Part shown: positions 43,027 through 51,921 of the stretch, piece by piece
How positions within the stretch are numbered: position 1 is the stretch's first letter
Layout: each line of letters starts with the position of its first letter
NCBI RefSeq assembly: GCF_002564005.1
Contig: NZ_PDJG01000001.1
Location: 620,001-684,000, forward strand
From: Sanguibacter antarcticus
GTDB taxonomy: Bacteria; Actinomycetota; Actinomycetes; Actinomycetales; Cellulomonadaceae
Direction of reading: 5' to 3'
DNA: 64,000 bases
The notes under the pieces: generated by a model
What the model was told of the DNA's origin: nothing
What the model saw: the letters and a program-made list of their open reading frames with translations, nothing else
Database searches by the model: none
Position numbers and translations under genes: made by a program

Positions 43027-44141
43027 GCGCCCCGACGACGACCGGGACCGCCCGGTCTCGACGACCAGGCAGGAGCGCGACCCCGGCCTACGCGTTCGAC
43101 GCGATGACGGTGGACTCAGCCCTCGACGCCTTCTTCGACCAGGGGATCGCACGCTCCGAGGCCTACGGACCGGACTATGAAGCGCTGTGGCTGAGCCTGA
43201 GAGACGCGACCCGAGGTGGGAAGAGGTTCCGGCCGGCCCTCGTCATCGGGATGTACGAGCTGCTCGGCGGGCTCGACCACGAGCTCGTCTGCACGGTCGC
43301 CGCGGCGATCGAGCTGCTCCACTCGGCGTTCGTCATCCACGACGACGTCATCGACCACGACGACGTGCGCCGTGGCCGGCCGAACGTCTCGGGAACGTTC
43401 GCAGGACGCGCCAGAGCGACAGGGGCGGACGCGGACCGCGCCCGCAACGTCGGTCATGCCGCAGGGATCCTCGCTGGAGACCTGGCTCTCACCGGTGCAG
43501 CGCGGATGATCTCGCTGTCGACCGCGGCACCGGACGTGAAGGTCGCGCTGCTGGACCTCCTCGACCACGCGATCTTCGCGACCGCGGCGGGCGAGCTCTC
43601 TGACGTGCAGCTCAGCGCCGGGCCCGGGCACGTCGATCTCTCGGAGATCCTCGCGATGGAGGCGCACAAGACTGCCGTGTACTCCTTCGAGCTGCCGCTC
43701 CAGGCCGGCGCTATCCTTGCTGGCGCCGATCCTCGTACGATCGAGTGGTTGAGCCACTTCGGCCGACAGGTCGGCATCGCCTTCCAGCTGCTCGACGACA
43801 TCCAGGGGGTCTTCGGTGACGCGCGCGTGACAGGGAAGAGCGTCCTGACCGATCTCCGAGAGGGCAAGATGACGCCGATCATCGCGCACGCCCGTTCCAC
43901 GACAGCGTGGGAGACCATCCGTCCCGTGCTCGGGGACCCGGACGTCACGGAAGAGCAGGCTGTCGGTGTCCGCAGGGCGCTCGAGCTCTCCGGGACCCGC
44001 ATGTCCATCGAGAAGCTCGCGGACGAGTACCTCGAGTCGGCGTTCGGGCTGGTGAACCAGCTCCGCCTCCCGCCGACCTTCCCCGGATGGTTCACGTCGA
44101 TCACCCACACCTTCATCAGGGAGCACCATGAACCCGTCTGA
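43023..44141 (+). CDS. crtE: Geranylgeranyl diphosphate synthase (polyprenyl synthetase)
   Basis: A 372-residue trans-isoprenyl diphosphate synthase. The first Asp-rich motif is in HDDVIDHDDVRRGRP, the second in QLLDDIQGVFGD. GGKRFRPALV is the IPP-binding motif. It makes C20 GGPP, and possibly also supplies other chain lengths. ATG 43023 overlaps the idi stop; upstream extension into idi is rejected. It overlaps crtB by 14 bases. Confidence 0.93.
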   Translation: MSAPTTTGTARSRRPGRSATPAYAFDAMTVDSALDAFFDQGIARSEAYGPDYEALWLSLRDATRGGKRFRPALVIGMYELLGGLDHELVCTVAAAIELLHSAFVIHDDVIDHDDVRRGRPNVSGTFAGRARATGADADRARNVGHAAGILAGDLALTGAARMISLSTAAPDVKVALLDLLDHAIFATAAGELSDVQLSAGPGHVDLSEILAMEAHKTAVYSFELPLQAGAILAGADPRTIEWLSHFGRQVGIAFQLLDDIQGVFGDARVTGKSVLTDLREGKMTPIIAHARSTTAWETIRPVLGDPDVTEEQAVGVRRALELSGTRMSIEKLADEYLESAFGLVNQLRLPPTFPGWFTSITHTFIREHHEPV

Positions 44142-45093
44142 CGAGACCTACGACGCCGTCGCCCAAGCGAGCGCCGCGGCCGTCATCCGCGGATACTCCA
44201 CCTCGTTCGGCTGGGCGTGCAGGCTCCTGAAGGCAACCGTGCGTGCCGACGTGCGCAACATCTATGCGCTCGTCCGGCTCGCTGACGAGATCGTCGACGG
44301 GCCCCACGGAGCCAGCGATCCCCAGCAGGCGGTGCTCCGCCTCGACGCTCTCGAAGCATCGACCGCCGAGACGCTCGAGTCCGGATACAGCACGAACCTC
44401 GTCGTCCATGCGTTCGGGCTGACAGCGCGCCGGTACGGGATCGGGGCCGACCTCGTGGACCCGTTCTTCCGGTCGATGCGCACCGACGTCGACGTCCGTG
44501 AGCACACGCCGGAGTCGCTCGCCGACTACATCTACGGCTCCGCAGAGGTCGTCGGGCTCATGTGCTTGCGCGTGTTTCTCGGCGCCGCCGGACGGGACGA
44601 CTGGGACGCGATGGCCCCCGGTGCGAGCCGCCTCGGGGCGGCGTTCCAGAAGATCAACTTCCTGCGCGACCTCGCGGCAGACCACGACGAGCTCGGCCGG
44701 GTCTACTTCCCGGGCCTGGACGTCGAGCACTTCACCGACGAGCACAAGGACGCGCTGCTCGACGACATCCGCGCCGACCTCGACGCCGCCGACGCTGCGA
44801 TCGTCCGGCTCCCGGCGAACAGCCGGACCGCCGTCGCGGCGGCGCACGGTCTCTTCTCCGAGCTGACGACCCGCATCGCCGCCACCCCGGCGCGCGACCT
44901 GCTCCGCACCCGTGTCAGGGTGCCGGGCCCGACCAAGGCACGCGTCCTCGCTGCTGCTCTCGCACGGTCCTCAGGCAGGAGCCGTGGTGACGGAGCCAGA
45001 CCGGCCGGTTCCGGGGCCGTGCACCGCACCCGTGCGGCCGGCAGCGACCGCACGCTCGCCCCGGCACGCTCCGACGAGACGAGCCGGTCATGA
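44128..45093 (+). CDS. crtB: Phytoene synthase
   Basis: CrtB condenses two GGPP to phytoene. The 321-residue squalene/phytoene synthase has YALVRLADEIVDGP (first Asp-rich motif), the later AAFQKINFLRDLAADHDELG (second motif) and VYFPGLDVEHF. The last 40 residues are low-complexity and not conserved. ATG 44128 lies inside crtE. The ATG of crtI overlaps its stop (ATGA). Confidence 0.94.
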   Translation: MNPSDETYDAVAQASAAAVIRGYSTSFGWACRLLKATVRADVRNIYALVRLADEIVDGPHGASDPQQAVLRLDALEASTAETLESGYSTNLVVHAFGLTARRYGIGADLVDPFFRSMRTDVDVREHTPESLADYIYGSAEVVGLMCLRVFLGAAGRDDWDAMAPGASRLGAAFQKINFLRDLAADHDELGRVYFPGLDVEHFTDEHKDALLDDIRADLDAADAAIVRLPANSRTAVAAAHGLFSELTTRIAATPARDLLRTRVRVPGPTKARVLAAALARSSGRSRGDGARPAGSGAVHRTRAAGSDRTLAPARSDETSRS

Positions 45094-46664
45094 AGCGGGC
45101 CATCGTCGTCGGGGGAGGGATCGCAGGGCTCGCCACTGCGGCGCTCCTCGCACGCGACGGCTACAGCGTCGAGCTGCTCGAGCAGAACGACGAGCTCGGG
45201 GGACGCACCGGGTCGTGGGAGTCCGGCGGTTTTCGGTTCGACACCGGACCGTCGTGGTACCTCATGCCCGAGGTGTTCGACCACTTCTTCCGGCTGCTCG
45301 GGACCACAGCCGAGGCTGAGCTCGACCTCACCGTGCTCGACCCGGGCTACCGCGTGTTCTTCGAGGGAGCCGACGAGCCTGTCGAGATCACGGCCGACGT
45401 CGAGGAGACCGTCGCGACGTTCGAGCGGATCGAGCCGGGAGCAGGCGAACGCCTGCGTGCCTATCTCGCGTCGGCGCGCGAGACCTACGACATCGCCCTC
45501 AAGCGGTTCCTCTACACGAGCTTCCAGTCGAAGGCCACGCTCGTGCGCGCGGACGTCGTGCGCCACGCAGGACGTCTCGTCTCGCTCCTCGTCCGCCCGC
45601 TCGACCGGTTCGTCGCCGGGTACTTCCGCGACAACCGGCTGCGGCAGATCCTCGGCTACCCCGCCGTGTTCCTCGGGTCGTCACCCGACCGCGCGCCGAG
45701 CATGTACCACCTCATGAGCCACCTCGACCTGGCGGACGGGGTGCTCTATCCGCAGGGCGGGTTCGTGACGATCATCCAGGCGATCGCCCGGCTCGCTCGC
45801 GCCGAAGGTGTCCAGATCCGCACAGGGACGACCGTCACGTCGATCCGCACGGCGGGCGGCAGCGGCAGGCGTCGCCTCAACCGCACCCGGGTCGCTGGAG
45901 TCACCTACCGTGCCGCAGACGGGTCGGTGCACACGCTGGACGCCGACGTCGTGATCGCCGCCGGCGACCTGCACCACGCAGAGACGACTCTCCTGCCGCG
46001 CCCGCTGCAGACCTACCCCCAAGAATGGTGGGACAAGCGCCAGTCTGGCCCCGGCGCCGTGCTCGTCTACCTCGGCGTCGAGGGACAGCTCCCGGAGCTC
46101 GCGCACCACTCGTTGTTCTTCACCGACGACTGGGCCAGCAACTTCGACGCGATCTTCGGCCCCGGTGCGACCGTCCCGGACCCGGCGTCGATCTATGTCT
46201 GCAAACCGTCGGCAACCGATCCCGGAGTCGCGCCCGCGGGCTCGGAGAACCTCTTCATCCTCGTGCCCGTACCACCCGATCCCGGCATCGGTCGAGGCGG
46301 GATCGACGGGGACGGCGACCCGATCGTCGAGAAGGCTGCCGACGCAGCGATCGACCAGCTCGCCGCCTGGGCACAGGTTCCTGACCTGCGTGACCGGATC
46401 GTCGTGCGGCGGACCGTGGGGCCGGCCGACTTCGTCGACTCCTACTCCTCGTGGTCGGGCGGTGCGCTCGGCCCGGCGCACACCTGGAAGCAGAGCGCGT
46501 TCCTGCGGGGGACCAACGCATCGAAGAAGGTCGACGGCCTCCTCTATGCCGGCGGCACGACCATCCCCGGCATCGGCCTGCCCATGTGCCTCATCAGTGC
46601 GGAGATCGCGCTCAAGCGCCTGCGCTCCGACCGCAGCACGACACCCATGCCTGAGCCGCTGTGA
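45090..46664 (+). CDS. crtI: Phytoene desaturase (lycopene-forming)
   Basis: CrtI introduces four double bonds into phytoene to give lycopene, using FAD. The 524-residue protein starts with the dinucleotide fold IVVGGGIAGLATAALLARDG and LLEQNDELGGRTG. The bacterial-type desaturase C-terminal motif is LLYAGGTTIPGIGLPMCLI. Length is normal. It overlaps crtB and crtYe by four bases each. Confidence 0.94.
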   Translation: MKRAIVVGGGIAGLATAALLARDGYSVELLEQNDELGGRTGSWESGGFRFDTGPSWYLMPEVFDHFFRLLGTTAEAELDLTVLDPGYRVFFEGADEPVEITADVEETVATFERIEPGAGERLRAYLASARETYDIALKRFLYTSFQSKATLVRADVVRHAGRLVSLLVRPLDRFVAGYFRDNRLRQILGYPAVFLGSSPDRAPSMYHLMSHLDLADGVLYPQGGFVTIIQAIARLARAEGVQIRTGTTVTSIRTAGGSGRRRLNRTRVAGVTYRAADGSVHTLDADVVIAAGDLHHAETTLLPRPLQTYPQEWWDKRQSGPGAVLVYLGVEGQLPELAHHSLFFTDDWASNFDAIFGPGATVPDPASIYVCKPSATDPGVAPAGSENLFILVPVPPDPGIGRGGIDGDGDPIVEKAADAAIDQLAAWAQVPDLRDRIVVRRTVGPADFVDSYSSWSGGALGPAHTWKQSAFLRGTNASKKVDGLLYAGGTTIPGIGLPMCLISAEIALKRLRSDRSTTPMPEPL

Positions 46665-46990
46665 CCGGTTGGGAATATCTCGGCGCAGTCGTCGTCTCTC
46701 TCGGGGCGATGCTCCTCGTCGATCACCGGTGGAGGCTCTTCCTCTGGGACCGCCCTCGACGAGCGGCGGTCGTGCTCGCGTGCGGCATCCTGCTGTTCCT
46801 GCTCTGGGACGTCGCCGGGATCACGACCGGGATCTTCGAGCGGGGCGACAGCCCCGCCATGTCCGGCATCGAGGTGGCGCCTGACCTCCCGCTCGAGGAG
46901 CTCTTCTTCGTGACGTTCCTGTGCTACCTGACCATGGTCGTCCACGGCCTCGTCGCGCGGTTCGTCCTGCCCGACCGAGGAGTGTCGTGA
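46661..46990 (+). CDS. crtYe: C50 carotenoid cyclase subunit (lycopene cyclase domain)
   Basis: A 109-residue membrane protein with three hydrophobic segments and the lycopene-cyclase-domain motif DLPLEELFFVTFLCYLTMVV (contains PLEE). Such small subunits act as heterodimers with the next protein on elongated lycopene. The GTG overlaps the crtI stop as GTGA. The name follows C. glutamicum; the ring type (epsilon, gamma or beta) cannot be decided by eye. Confidence 0.85.
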   Translation: MTGWEYLGAVVVSLGAMLLVDHRWRLFLWDRPRRAAVVLACGILLFLLWDVAGITTGIFERGDSPAMSGIEVAPDLPLEELFFVTFLCYLTMVVHGLVARFVLPDRGVS

Positions 46991-47352
46991 CCTACCTCCA
47001 GCTCAACGGGATCTTCCTCGTGGCCGTCCTCGCCCTGACGCTCCTCGCGCTGCGGGGCACGCGGTCGGCCGGCGCTGGGCGCGGGCGGTGGTGGGCCCGG
47101 TCTCTCGTCGTCTTTCTCGTCCTGGCGGTGTTCACCGTAGTGTTCGACAGCATCATGATCTGGGCCGACCTCTTCCGGTTCGACGACGAGCACATGTCCG
47201 GTCTGCGGATCGGTCTGGCTCCCGTCGAGGATCTTGCCTGGCCGCTCGCCGCCGCGCTCCTCTTGCCAGCGCTGTGGACCTGGCCCGGACGCAACGACAC
47301 CCCATCGGGCACGACGACATCGGGCACGACGACACCGGAGGACCCAGCATGA
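46987..47352 (+). CDS. crtYf: C50 carotenoid cyclase second subunit (lycopene cyclase domain)
   Basis: A 121-residue membrane protein (VTYLQLNGIFLVAVLALTLL, FDSIMIWADLFRFDD, LAPVEDLAWPLAAALL) of the same family as its neighbour. APVEDL takes the place of the PLEE motif. With CrtYe it forms the cyclase. The C-terminus holds TSGTTTSGTTT, encoded by an exact 15-bp duplication (47305-47319 and 47320-47334). GTG 46987 overlaps the crtYe stop; an open frame from 46921 lies inside crtYe. Confidence 0.85.
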   Translation: MTYLQLNGIFLVAVLALTLLALRGTRSAGAGRGRWWARSLVVFLVLAVFTVVFDSIMIWADLFRFDDEHMSGLRIGLAPVEDLAWPLAAALLLPALWTWPGRNDTPSGTTTSGTTTPEDPA

Positions 47353-48278
47353 CCGCACCGCCGAGCACCGGGCACCAGACCTCTGTCCTGGCATCGGTCG
47401 TCGGGTCGTCCCGACCGATCTCCTGGATCAACACCGCGTACCCGTTCGCTGCCGCCTATCTCATGAGCGGCGGCGGGGTGACCGCGACGTTCGTCGTGGG
47501 CACGATCTACTTCCTCGTCCCGTACAACCTCCTCATGTACGGGATCAACGACGTCTTCGACTACGAGTCCGACATGCGCAACCCCCGCAAGGGCGGGGTG
47601 GAGGGCATCGTGCTCGACCGGGGGCTGCACCGGGTGACGCTCTGGTCCGCGGTGCTGTCGAACCTGCCGTTCCTCGCTGTCCTCGTCTGGCTCGCGCTCG
47701 CCTGGCCGACGTGGGCAGGGGGCGCGGAGATCAGCCCCGCGGCCTGCCTCGTCACGCTCGCCGTGAGCATCTTTGCCGTCGTCGCGTACTCGGCACCGGG
47801 CCTGCGCTTCAAGGAACGACCGGTGCTCGACTCGCTCACGTCGAGCACCCACTTCGTCAGCCCCGCCGTCGTCGGTCTCGTGTACGCGGGCTCGTCGTTC
47901 TCCGCTCCCGTCCTGTTCACGCTCGCCGCCTTCTTCCTGTGGGGAGTCGCGTCCCAAGCGTTCGGTGCGGTCCAGGACATCGAGGCCGACCGTGAGGCCG
48001 GCATCGGATCAATCAGCACCGTCTTCGGTGCCTCACGGACCGTGCTCTTCGCGATGGGCGCCTACGCCCTCTCGGCGCTGCTCCTCGTCGGAGCAGGCTG
48101 GCCCGGCGTGCTCGCCGCTGTCGTGCCGGTGCTCTACCTCGCGAACATCGCTCCCTACCGTCGCCTGGCCGATGCCGACTGCGAGCAGGCGAACGCCGGA
48201 TGGCGCCGGTTCCTGTGGCTGAACATCGTCTCGGGCTTCCTCGTGACGCAGCTCCTCATCTGGATTGCGCTCAGGTAG
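47349..48278 (+). CDS. crtEb: Lycopene elongase (UbiA prenyltransferase)
   Basis: A 309-residue membrane prenyltransferase, about eight helices. The UbiA metal motif is YGINDVFDYESD (NDxxDxxxD) and the second Asp motif lies in VQDIEADREAGIGS. It adds two C5 units to the C40 lycopene to give flavuxanthin-type C50 carotenoids, which CrtYe/Yf then cyclise. ATG 47349 overlaps the crtYf stop. It is the last gene of the pathway; the TRIC gene starts seven bases later and may be co-transcribed. Confidence 0.9.
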   Translation: MTAPPSTGHQTSVLASVVGSSRPISWINTAYPFAAAYLMSGGGVTATFVVGTIYFLVPYNLLMYGINDVFDYESDMRNPRKGGVEGIVLDRGLHRVTLWSAVLSNLPFLAVLVWLALAWPTWAGGAEISPAACLVTLAVSIFAVVAYSAPGLRFKERPVLDSLTSSTHFVSPAVVGLVYAGSSFSAPVLFTLAAFFLWGVASQAFGAVQDIEADREAGIGSISTVFGASRTVLFAMGAYALSALLLVGAGWPGVLAAVVPVLYLANIAPYRRLADADCEQANAGWRRFLWLNIVSGFLVTQLLIWIALR

Positions 48279-48285
48279 CAGGACC

Positions 48286-48921
48286 GTGCCCACCACTACC
48301 ACGGCTCTCCTCGTCCTCGACCTCACAGGGACGATGGCCTTCGCACTCAACGGTGCGATGACTGCTGTCCGCACGGCCCGCCTGGACGTCTTCGGCATCA
48401 TCACCCTCGGGATGATGACCGCGCTCGGCGGTGGTTTCCTGCGAGACATCCTTCTCGACGACCTGCCTCCAGCCACGTTCCTCGACTGGCGCTACCTCGC
48501 CGTCGCGGCGTCGGGCGGGATCATCGCCTTCTTCCTCGGGCAGCGGCTCGACAGGCTCGCGACGCCCATCAACGTCCTCGACGCCGCGGGCCTCGGGCTG
48601 TTCGCGGTGACCGGGACGCTCAAGGGCCTCGAGTGGGGCCTCGGCGTGGTGCAGGCGATCATCCTCGGCGTGGTGACCGCCGTCGGCGGCGGGACGCTGC
48701 GAGACGTCGTCCTGCGGCAGGTCCCTGCGGTCCTGCACTCCGGTCTCTACGCGATCCCGGCGCTCGTCGCTGCCGCCCTCACCGCGCTCGTGGTCGCCGG
48801 AGACCTGCACCTCGTCCCGTGGACCATCGTCGCGGCGGCAGTGTGCTTCGTCATCCGCATGGTCGGCGTGCGCTACGACCTCCATGCCCCCCGCCCGCGA
48901 GGAGCCCGCGAGCAGGAGTGA
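48286..48921 (+). CDS. TRIC/UPF0126 cation channel family protein
   Basis: A 211-residue membrane protein with about seven helices and two internal copies of a glycine-rich motif: MTALGGGFLRDILLDD and VTAVGGGTLRDVVLRQ. These are diagnostic of prokaryotic TRIC potassium-permeable channels (formerly UPF0126). GTG 48286 (PTTTTALLVLDLTGTMAF) is chosen over a TTG at 48265 that overlaps crtEb. Its closeness to crtEb suggests read-through, but no functional link to carotenoids is known. Confidence 0.86.
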   Translation: MPTTTTALLVLDLTGTMAFALNGAMTAVRTARLDVFGIITLGMMTALGGGFLRDILLDDLPPATFLDWRYLAVAASGGIIAFFLGQRLDRLATPINVLDAAGLGLFAVTGTLKGLEWGLGVVQAIILGVVTAVGGGTLRDVVLRQVPAVLHSGLYAIPALVAAALTALVVAGDLHLVPWTIVAAAVCFVIRMVGVRYDLHAPRPRGAREQE

Positions 48922-48992
48922 GCGCGGTCGGTCGCCGCGTCACCCCCGAGTGTGTGGTGAGATGTCCGTCGACCGCCGAGGAGAGGGACCCG

Positions 48993-49601
48993 ATGGCAAA
49001 GCTGTACTTCCGGTACGGGTCGATGAACAGCGGCAAGAGCACGGCTCTGCTGCAGGCCGCGTACAACTACGAAGAACGAGGCCACCAGGTCCTCCTCGCG
49101 AAGCCCGGCGTCGATACGAAGGCGGGCCGGGCGATCCGGTCACGGCTCGGTTTCGACCGCGACGTCGACGTCATGCTCGCCGAGGGCGAGGACGCCTACG
49201 CCTGCTTCCAGGAGCACCGCGACCACGTCCGGACCGCCACAGACCGTGACGTCAGCTGCCTGCTCGTCGACGAGTCGCAGTTCCTCTCCGCAGGTCAGGT
49301 GAACGACCTCCTGCGTATCGCCACGCTCGATGCGATCCCGGTCATCTGCTACGGGATCCGCACCGACTTCCAGACAGCAGCGTTCCCGGGCAGCCGGCGG
49401 CTCCTCGAGATCGCGCACAGCCTCGAAGAGCTCAAGACGATCTGTCGCTGCGGACGCAAGGCGATCTTCAACGCTCGTTCCGTCGACGGCGTGTTCACCT
49501 TCGACGGTGAGCAGGTCGCCATCGACGGTGTCGAGGTCGCGTACGAGTCGCTCTGCGCCGCGTGCTACCTCCGGGAGAGCGGCGGCCACCTCACCCGCTG
49601 A
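48993..49601 (+). CDS. tdk: Thymidine kinase
   Basis: A 202-residue type II thymidine kinase of the salvage pathway, making dTMP. The P-loop is RYGSMNSGKSTALL (about 7-20), the Mg2+ motif CLLVDESQFL (about 89), and Cys residues CRCGRK and CAACY form the zinc site. ATG 48993 follows GGAGAGGG; a long upstream open frame lies inside the TRIC gene. The stop overlaps the convergent gene's stop region by 11 bases. Confidence 0.94.
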   Translation: MAKLYFRYGSMNSGKSTALLQAAYNYEERGHQVLLAKPGVDTKAGRAIRSRLGFDRDVDVMLAEGEDAYACFQEHRDHVRTATDRDVSCLLVDESQFLSAGQVNDLLRIATLDAIPVICYGIRTDFQTAAFPGSRRLLEIAHSLEELKTICRCGRKAIFNARSVDGVFTFDGEQVAIDGVEVAYESLCAACYLRESGGHLTR

Positions 49602-50346
49602 CAGCGCTCGCAGCGTCGCCTCGTGCCAGGTCCAGCGCGTGACGCACGGCAGCCCGGGGCGACGCGAGGACCGGCACCCCGAGCCCGGCGAGACGGTCCG
49701 CGGCCGCGGCCATCGAGGCTTGTGCGAGGACGACGACGTCCGCGCGGGCGCGCTGCCCTTCACCGGGCGGGGCGACGGCAGTGCGGACGGCGTCGGCGAC
49801 CGACTCCACGAACGCCTCCGGATGCCCTGCCTCGAACAGCGGCCATGCGCTGTCGCAGCGCAGGACCGCGAGATCCACCGCCCGGCCTGCCGTCGTGGCG
49901 CACTCGACGAGGAGATCTGTCGTCGACCCGAGCGTCGAGCCGAGCGCGATGACGACCAGCACGCGCACCGGCTCGCCCAGCCGGTCTGGTGGCGTCCTGA
50001 CGGCACGGTCTGCCATCGGACGGTCCACGCGGAGCACCGGGACGGGCCCGTCACGTCCGATGCGCTCCGCGAGCGGCCCAAGGGTCGAGCACGTGCACAC
50101 GACCACGCTGGCCCCAGCGCTAGCGAGGTCGGCCACCGCGGTGCGGAGGTCTCGTGCGAGCGAGTCGGCCGGCTCCCCGGCGCGAGCACGCTCGAGGAGC
50201 CCTGCGTCCACCCGCACGACGGCACCGGCCTCCGGGGCGAGGTCGGCGAGCAGAGAGTCGAACACCGGGACGTGGACGGGCGAGGTGTGGAGGAAGCCGA
50301 TCGCAGCGGGGTAGGCCCTTGGTCCCTCGCGCTGGTGGTGGGTCAT
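49591..50346 (-). CDS. Asp/Glu racemase-superfamily protein with one catalytic Cys
   Basis: A 251-residue protein. The N-terminus MTHHQREGPRAYPAAIGFLH, the VVVCTCSTLGPLAERI motif near residue 90 and VRVLVVIALGSTLGSTTDLL resemble the Asp/Glu/hydantoin racemase fold. That fold uses two Cys, one per half. The second position, expected near ADVVVLAQASMAAAAD, has Ala/Ser in place of Cys, so racemase activity is doubtful. ATG 50346 lies 40 bases from the divergent flavodoxin start. Substrate unknown. Confidence 0.6.
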   Translation of the reverse strand: MTHHQREGPRAYPAAIGFLHTSPVHVPVFDSLLADLAPEAGAVVRVDAGLLERARAGEPADSLARDLRTAVADLASAGASVVVCTCSTLGPLAERIGRDGPVPVLRVDRPMADRAVRTPPDRLGEPVRVLVVIALGSTLGSTTDLLVECATTAGRAVDLAVLRCDSAWPLFEAGHPEAFVESVADAVRTAVAPPGEGQRARADVVVLAQASMAAAADRLAGLGVPVLASPRAAVRHALDLARGDAASAVSG

Positions 50347-50386
50347 GGCGGATCCTGGCAGGGGACTCGAAGAAGAGGGGGACGTC

Positions 50387-50899
50387 ATGCGGATCAGCAT
50401 CGCAGTCGCGAGCAAGCACGGGTCGACAGCAGAGATCGCTGCCGCTGTCGGAGAGGAGCTCGCCGCGTCCGGGCACGATGTGTCGGTGCACGACATGGCG
50501 ACGGCGAGCGTCCTCGAGCTCGACGAGTCCGGGGCGATCATCCTCGGCAGCGCCATCTACTACGGGCACTGGCTCCTGCCTGCTGAGGTGTTCACGGAGG
50601 ATCTCAGCCTCCGGCTCGACGGTCGTCCCGTGTGGATGTTCTCGAGCGGCCCGATCGGTGCTCCCGCGCAGCCTGACCCGACGACGGTCGACGTCGAGGA
50701 CCAGCTCGTCCTCACCCAGCCTCGTGAGCACAAGGTGTTCGCGGGGCGTCTCGAGCGGGCACGGCTGCACCGCGGCGAGCGTGCAGTCGCCACGGCGCTG
50801 CGTTCACCCGAGGGCGACTTCCGTGACTGGGAGGAGATCCGCGGGTGGGCCCGCGGGATCGCGCGGGCCCTCGACGATGTCCACAGCGCTACTGCGTGA
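50387..50899 (+). CDS. Flavodoxin-domain protein
   Basis: A 170-residue flavoprotein. The N-terminal MRISIAVASKHGSTAEIAAA contains the FMN phosphate loop (SKHGST). GAIILGSAIYYGHWLLPAEVF is the second flavin loop and WMFSSGPIG the third. It resembles the menaquinone-dependent protoporphyrinogen oxidase (HemG-like) and related flavodoxins. ATG 50387 is chosen because it starts directly at the fold and follows GAAGAAGAGG. An in-frame start at 50345 would overlap the divergent gene. The electron partner is unknown. Confidence 0.78.
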   Translation: MRISIAVASKHGSTAEIAAAVGEELAASGHDVSVHDMATASVLELDESGAIILGSAIYYGHWLLPAEVFTEDLSLRLDGRPVWMFSSGPIGAPAQPDPTTVDVEDQLVLTQPREHKVFAGRLERARLHRGERAVATALRSPEGDFRDWEEIRGWARGIARALDDVHSATA

Positions 50900-50916
50900 C
50901 GGACGCCGCACAGCCG

Positions 50917-51909
50917 TCACCAGCGAGCGTGCACGTGCTCGCGGATGCTCGAGTCGTAGATCTCTGTGAACCGGGCGCTCTGCTCCGCCGTCAGCGGGTC
51001 GAGCGACGCAGCACCAGCGTTGCTCCGTGCCTGCTCTGGGTTGCGCGCTCCGGGGATGACGGTCGTGATCCCCGGCTGGTCCAAGATCCAGCGCAGAGCG
51101 AGCTGCGACGTCGTGGCGCCGGAGCCCTCGGGCAGGAGGGCCGCGATCTCGCGGGCTGCAGCGACGCCGATCTCGAACGGCACGCCAGCGAAGGTCTCCC
51201 CGACGTCGAACGCCTCGCCGGAGCGGTTGAAGGTGCGGTGGTCGTTCGCTGCGAAGGTGGTGCTCTCGTCGTACTTCCCCGAGAGCAGGCCACTGGCCAG
51301 CGGCACGCGCGCGATGATCGCGACACCAGCCTCGATCGCTGCCGGCAGGACCTCCTCGAGCGGCTTGCGCCGGAAGGCGTTGACGACGATCTGGACGCTC
51401 GCGACCGAGGGACGGGCGATCGCCGTGAGGGCCTCGGCGCACGTCTCGACCGAGACTCCGTACGCGCCGACGCGTCCCTCCTCGACGAGAACGTCCAGGG
51501 CGTCGTAGGTGGCGTCGGCCGAGAAGACGGGCGTCGGAGGGCAGTGGAGCTGGACGAGGTCGAGAGTGTCGACACCGAGGTTCTCCCGGCTGCGGTCCGT
51601 CCACCCGCGGAAGGCGTCGAGCGTGAACGCCTCGGGCACGTGCGGGTCCGCACGACGGCCCATCTTCGTCGCGACCGTGATTCCTGCGCGGCCACGTCCG
51701 GCGAGGAAGGATCCGATGAACTTCTCGCTGCGGCCGTCGCCGTAGACGTCGGCCGTGTCGAGGAACGTGACGCCTGCGTCGAGCGCGGCGGCGAGGACGG
51801 CGTGCGCCGACTCGTCGCTGACGTCACCCCAGTCCGCACCGAGCTGCCAGCAACCGAGACCGACAGCACTGAGGTCATGAGCAAGACGAGAAGAGGTACG
51901 GATGTCCAT
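50917..51909 (-). CDS. Aldo/keto reductase
   Basis: A 330-residue NADPH-dependent oxidoreductase of the (beta/alpha)8 AKR family. The tetrad is visible as FLDTADVYGDG (Asp, Tyr), VATKMGRR (Lys) and DLVQLHCPP (His). The C-terminal LDQPGITTVIPGARNPEQ binds the cofactor phosphate. ATG 51909 has TAGGGT exactly six bases upstream (leaderless). Convergent with the flavodoxin gene, 17 bases between stops. Substrate unknown. Confidence 0.88.
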   Translation of the reverse strand: MDIRTSSRLAHDLSAVGLGCWQLGADWGDVSDESAHAVLAAALDAGVTFLDTADVYGDGRSEKFIGSFLAGRGRAGITVATKMGRRADPHVPEAFTLDAFRGWTDRSRENLGVDTLDLVQLHCPPTPVFSADATYDALDVLVEEGRVGAYGVSVETCAEALTAIARPSVASVQIVVNAFRRKPLEEVLPAAIEAGVAIIARVPLASGLLSGKYDESTTFAANDHRTFNRSGEAFDVGETFAGVPFEIGVAAAREIAALLPEGSGATTSQLALRWILDQPGITTVIPGARNPEQARSNAGAASLDPLTAEQSARFTEIYDSSIREHVHARW

Positions 51910-51915
51910 GTCCCC

Positions 51916-51921
51916 ACCCTA
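51916..51921 (-). promoter_or_regulatory. -10 hexamer of the aldo/keto reductase gene (leaderless)
   Basis: TAGGGT on the minus strand with six bases to the ATG at 51909. Confidence 0.5.
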
